The notes below the pieces were generated by a model that was not told the origin of the DNA, did not search any database, and saw nothing but the letters and a program-made list of their open reading frames with translations. Position numbers and translations under genes: made by a program. Positions 10,259 through 12,500 of a stretch of 12,500 nt of DNA are shown in pieces; positions within the stretch are counted from its first letter, which is position 1; each line of letters opens with the position of its first letter. This DNA comes from Trachelipus rathkii (Eukaryota; Arthropoda; Malacostraca; Isopoda; Trachelipodidae), in the NCBI GenBank assembly GCA_015478945.1, contig JABUQX010148406.1, positions 5,001-17,500 of the forward strand, in the 5' to 3' direction.

Positions 10259-10261
<3 letters not shown>
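9931..10261. other. Non-repetitive AT-rich spacer
   Basis: No gene, RNA or element is recognised. AATTAAATTTAATT near 9996-10009 is a perfect 14-bp palindrome. Nothing else stands out. Confidence 0.5.
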
Positions 10262-10331
<70 letters not shown>

Positions 10332-10367
10332 TATATATATATATATATATATATATCTATATATATA

Positions 10368-10450
<83 letters not shown>

Positions 10451-10525
10451 CTATATATATATATATATTATATAATATATATATAAATATATATATATAT
10501 ATTTCTCTTTATATATATATCTGTA

Positions 10526-10564
<39 letters not shown>
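10262..10564. repeat. Long (TA)n microsatellite with interruptions
   Basis: About 300 bp of TA broken by CTATA, TGTA, ATAAAT and TTTCTCTTT stretches. Confidence 0.97.
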
Positions 10565-10566
<2 letters not shown>

Positions 10567-10862
10567 TCTGAGTTTGACACTAGGATTGTATTCCTTTTGT
10601 GGGTTCTCAAAATTAGTGCTTCCGAGCTTTCACCCTCCTTGGGGAAACTATTTGGGTCCTATAATTTCCATTCGACTTTCCTTTCTTGAAATGTGACCTC
10701 ATTTATCCTGTGCCGATAAAAGAGGACTCCTTTTAAACCCTCGAACTTCGCCCTATCATTTAGACATCGGTTTTTTTTCTGAAGTTTTATTTGCTCTTAA
10801 CAGAAATATTTGGAAACTTCGTAATTCCTCTAATCTTATCTCTAATGGCTAGTACGGCTTTC
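10565..10862. other. Non-repetitive leader of the minisatellite
   Basis: Mixed-composition sequence with no recognisable gene. Its last part (from 10827) is duplicated inside the array. A 60-codon frame at 10791-10973 begins here but runs into the 25-bp repeat; its hydrophobic translation matches nothing I recognise, and I do not call it a gene. Confidence 0.5.
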
Positions 10863-10889
10863 GTAAGGATGGCTCTACTTGTGATTTGT
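10827..10889 (+). repeat. 63-bp direct repeat, copy 1 (array edge)
   Basis: Begins CCTCTAATCTTATCTC and spans the junction of the leader and the first minisatellite unit. It is identical over 63 bp to 11373-11435. Confidence 0.9.
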
Positions 10890-12365
10890 AGTGCGATTAG
10901 GAGTGTCTCTACTTGTGATTCTGCAGGTGCTCTACTTGTGATTCTTAAGGAGTGCTCTGCAGCTGATTCGTAAGGGTGCTCTGCTTGTGATTCGTGAGTC
11001 TCTTCGCGTTAGGGTGCTCTGATTGTTATTTGTAAACTGCTCTTCTTGTAATTCGTAACGGAGTGCTCTTGTGATTCTTAAGGAGTGCTCTACTTGTGAT
11101 TCGTAAGTGCTCTACTTGTGATTCTTAAGAGGTGCTCTACTTGTGATTCATGTCATCATTGCTCTACTTGTGATTCTTAAGAGTGCTCTACTTTGTGATT
11201 CGTAGGAGTGCTCTGCGGTTGTGAGGAGTGCTCACTTGTGATTGTCATGAGGTACTCTACTTGTGATTCGTGGGGGTACTCTGCATACCTTGTTCTTGGG
11301 AGTGCTCTACTTGCGTGATTCGTAGGAGTGCTACTTGTGATTCGTAGTGCTCTGCTTGATTCTTAAAGGAGTCCTCTAATCTTATCTCTAATGGCTAGTA
11401 CGGCTTTCGTAAGGATGGCTCTACTTGTGATTTGTGTAAGGAGTGCTCTACTTGTGATTCGTAAGGAGCGCTCTACTTGTGATTCGTAAAAATTCTCTGC
11501 CGTGATTCGTAAGGAGTGCTCTGCCCCGTGATTCGTAGGAGTGCTCTACTTGTGATTCCGTAAGGGTGCTCACTTGTGATTCAACAGGAATGTTCTTGTG
11601 ATTCGTAAGGGTGCTCTACTTGTGATTCGTAAGGAGTGTCTACTTGTGATTCTGGGAAGTGTCTGCATGATTCTTAAGGAGTGCTCTGCAGTGATTCATG
11701 AGGTGCTCTATACATGATTCGTAAGGAGTGCTCTACTTTGTGATTCGTAGGGTATCTCTACTTTCATGATTCGTATGAAGTGCTCTTGTGATTCCCAGGG
11801 TGCTCTGCCCCTTGATTCTTAAGGAGGTGCTCTACTGTGATTTAAGGAGTGTTCTACTTGTGATTCATAAGGAGTGCTCTACTTGTGATTCGTAAGGAGT
11901 GCTCTACTTGTGATTCGTAAGGAGTGCTCTACTTGTGATTCGTAAGGAGTGTTCTACTTGTGATTCGTAAGGAGTGCTCTACTTGTGATTCGCATGGAGT
12001 GCTCACTTGTGATTCGTAGGGAGTTCTTGCGCAATGATTCCGTAAAGTGTTCTAGTGATTCAGCAATGAGTGCTCTACTTGTGATTCGTAAGGAGTGTTC
12101 TACTTGTGATTCATAAGGAGTGCTCTACTTGTGATTCGTAAGGAGTGTTCTACTTGTGATTCATAAGGAGTGCTCTACTTGTGATTCGTAAGGAGTGTTC
12201 TACTTGTGATTCGTAAGGAGTGTTCTTTCGTAATGGTGCTCATCATTTTATTTCGTAAAGAGTGTTCTGCCTTGTGATTCGCTGAGTGCTCTGCGTGATT
12301 CGTAAGGTGCTCACTTGTGATTCGTAAGGAGTGCTCTGATTCGTAGGGTGCTCTACTTGTGATTA
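10863..12365. repeat. 25-bp minisatellite, degenerate, about 60 units
   Basis: The consensus unit can be read cleanly at 11875-11950. Its parts, in order, are GGAGTGCTCTACTTG, TGATTCGTAA. Homogeneous runs occur at about 11870-12000 and 12065-12230, with a GTTC/GCTC alternation between neighbouring units. The rest (for example 11480-11830) is riddled with 1-8 base indels and a GC-shifted variant CTCTGC. The 25-bp period shifts the reading frame at every unit, which argues against coding. Confidence 0.93.
11373..11435 (+). repeat. 63-bp direct repeat, copy 2 (inside the array)
   Basis: A perfect second copy of the leader-array junction, 546 bp downstream. It includes TGGCTAGTACGGCTTTCG, which is not minisatellite sequence, so a block containing the original array edge was duplicated. 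Confidence 0.9.
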
Positions 12366-12500
12366 ATGAGGTCTCTCCTTGGTTCCTTAGGGTTCTCTCC
12401 TTTGTATTCCTTAGGGTTCTCTCATTGCATTCCTTAGGATTCTCTCCTTTGTATTACTTATGATTGTCCCCTTTGTATTCCTTAGGGTTCTCTCCTTGCA
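12366..12500. repeat. 24-bp minisatellite related to the 25-bp family
   Basis: Units of about 24 bp, GGGTTCTCTCCTTTG followed by TATTCCTTA. The unit aligns to the 25-bp unit (GG.GT.CTCT..TTGT.ATTC.TA pattern), so it looks like a diverged branch of the same satellite. The array continues past the window end. Confidence 0.85.

Noticed and set aside
10791..10973. 60-codon hydrophobic frame
   Set aside because: Runs from the leader into the 25-bp minisatellite; the 63-bp duplicated copy at 11373 does not keep a comparable frame, and no motif is seen.

Overview
The window looks like intergenic DNA from an animal nuclear genome. It is very AT-rich, with hundreds of bases of (TA)n, (ATT)n/(AAT)n and (GT)n/(CA)n microsatellite, composite minisatellites, a short hAT-type MITE with a target-site duplication, and a decayed fragment resembling a LINE endonuclease. 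No intact protein gene, tRNA, rRNA or CRISPR array is supported. Long TA tracts, AAT arrays and degenerate tandem repeats would suit a marine invertebrate such as a cephalopod mollusc, but that is a guess from texture, not from any marker gene.

Bases 1-7503: a giant imperfect inverted repeat. The left arm (1-3621) reads as the reverse complement of the right arm (3775-7503), with a 153-bp (TA)n tract at the centre. Going inward, each arm carries the same series of blocks: a composite array of two 8-bp repeats, a TTG/CAA-rich stretch, an AT-rich stretch, an (ATT)n or (AAT)n tract, a ~300-bp higher-complexity core, a second ATT/GT tract, and an inner zone of diverged repeats. The outermost right-arm bases (about 7210-7503) have no partner in view, so the left arm probably continues upstream of base 1. 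The architecture resembles a Foldback-type element, whose long inverted termini are built of short tandem repeats. No transposase is visible, and an assembly or read-level fold-back must be excluded.

Bases 7504-8335: a ~115-bp tandem repeat in about four copies with two small hairpins per unit, a GC-rich stretch with GGTGC/GGGGCGGTGC repeats, and a TTTA/TTAA tract.

Bases 8336-10563: three large TA-microsatellite blocks separated by islands. One island holds a ~130-bp foldback hairpin (8757-8884). Another holds the LINE endonuclease-like relic (about 9194-9930), interrupted by a 299-bp hAT MITE (9472-9770) with perfect 8-bp target duplications.

Bases 10564-12500: a ~260-bp non-repetitive leader, then a ~1.5-kb degenerate 25-bp minisatellite, which gives way near 12366 to a related 24-bp family running off the end of the window. 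No set of genes works together here; the interest lies in the nested repeat architecture.
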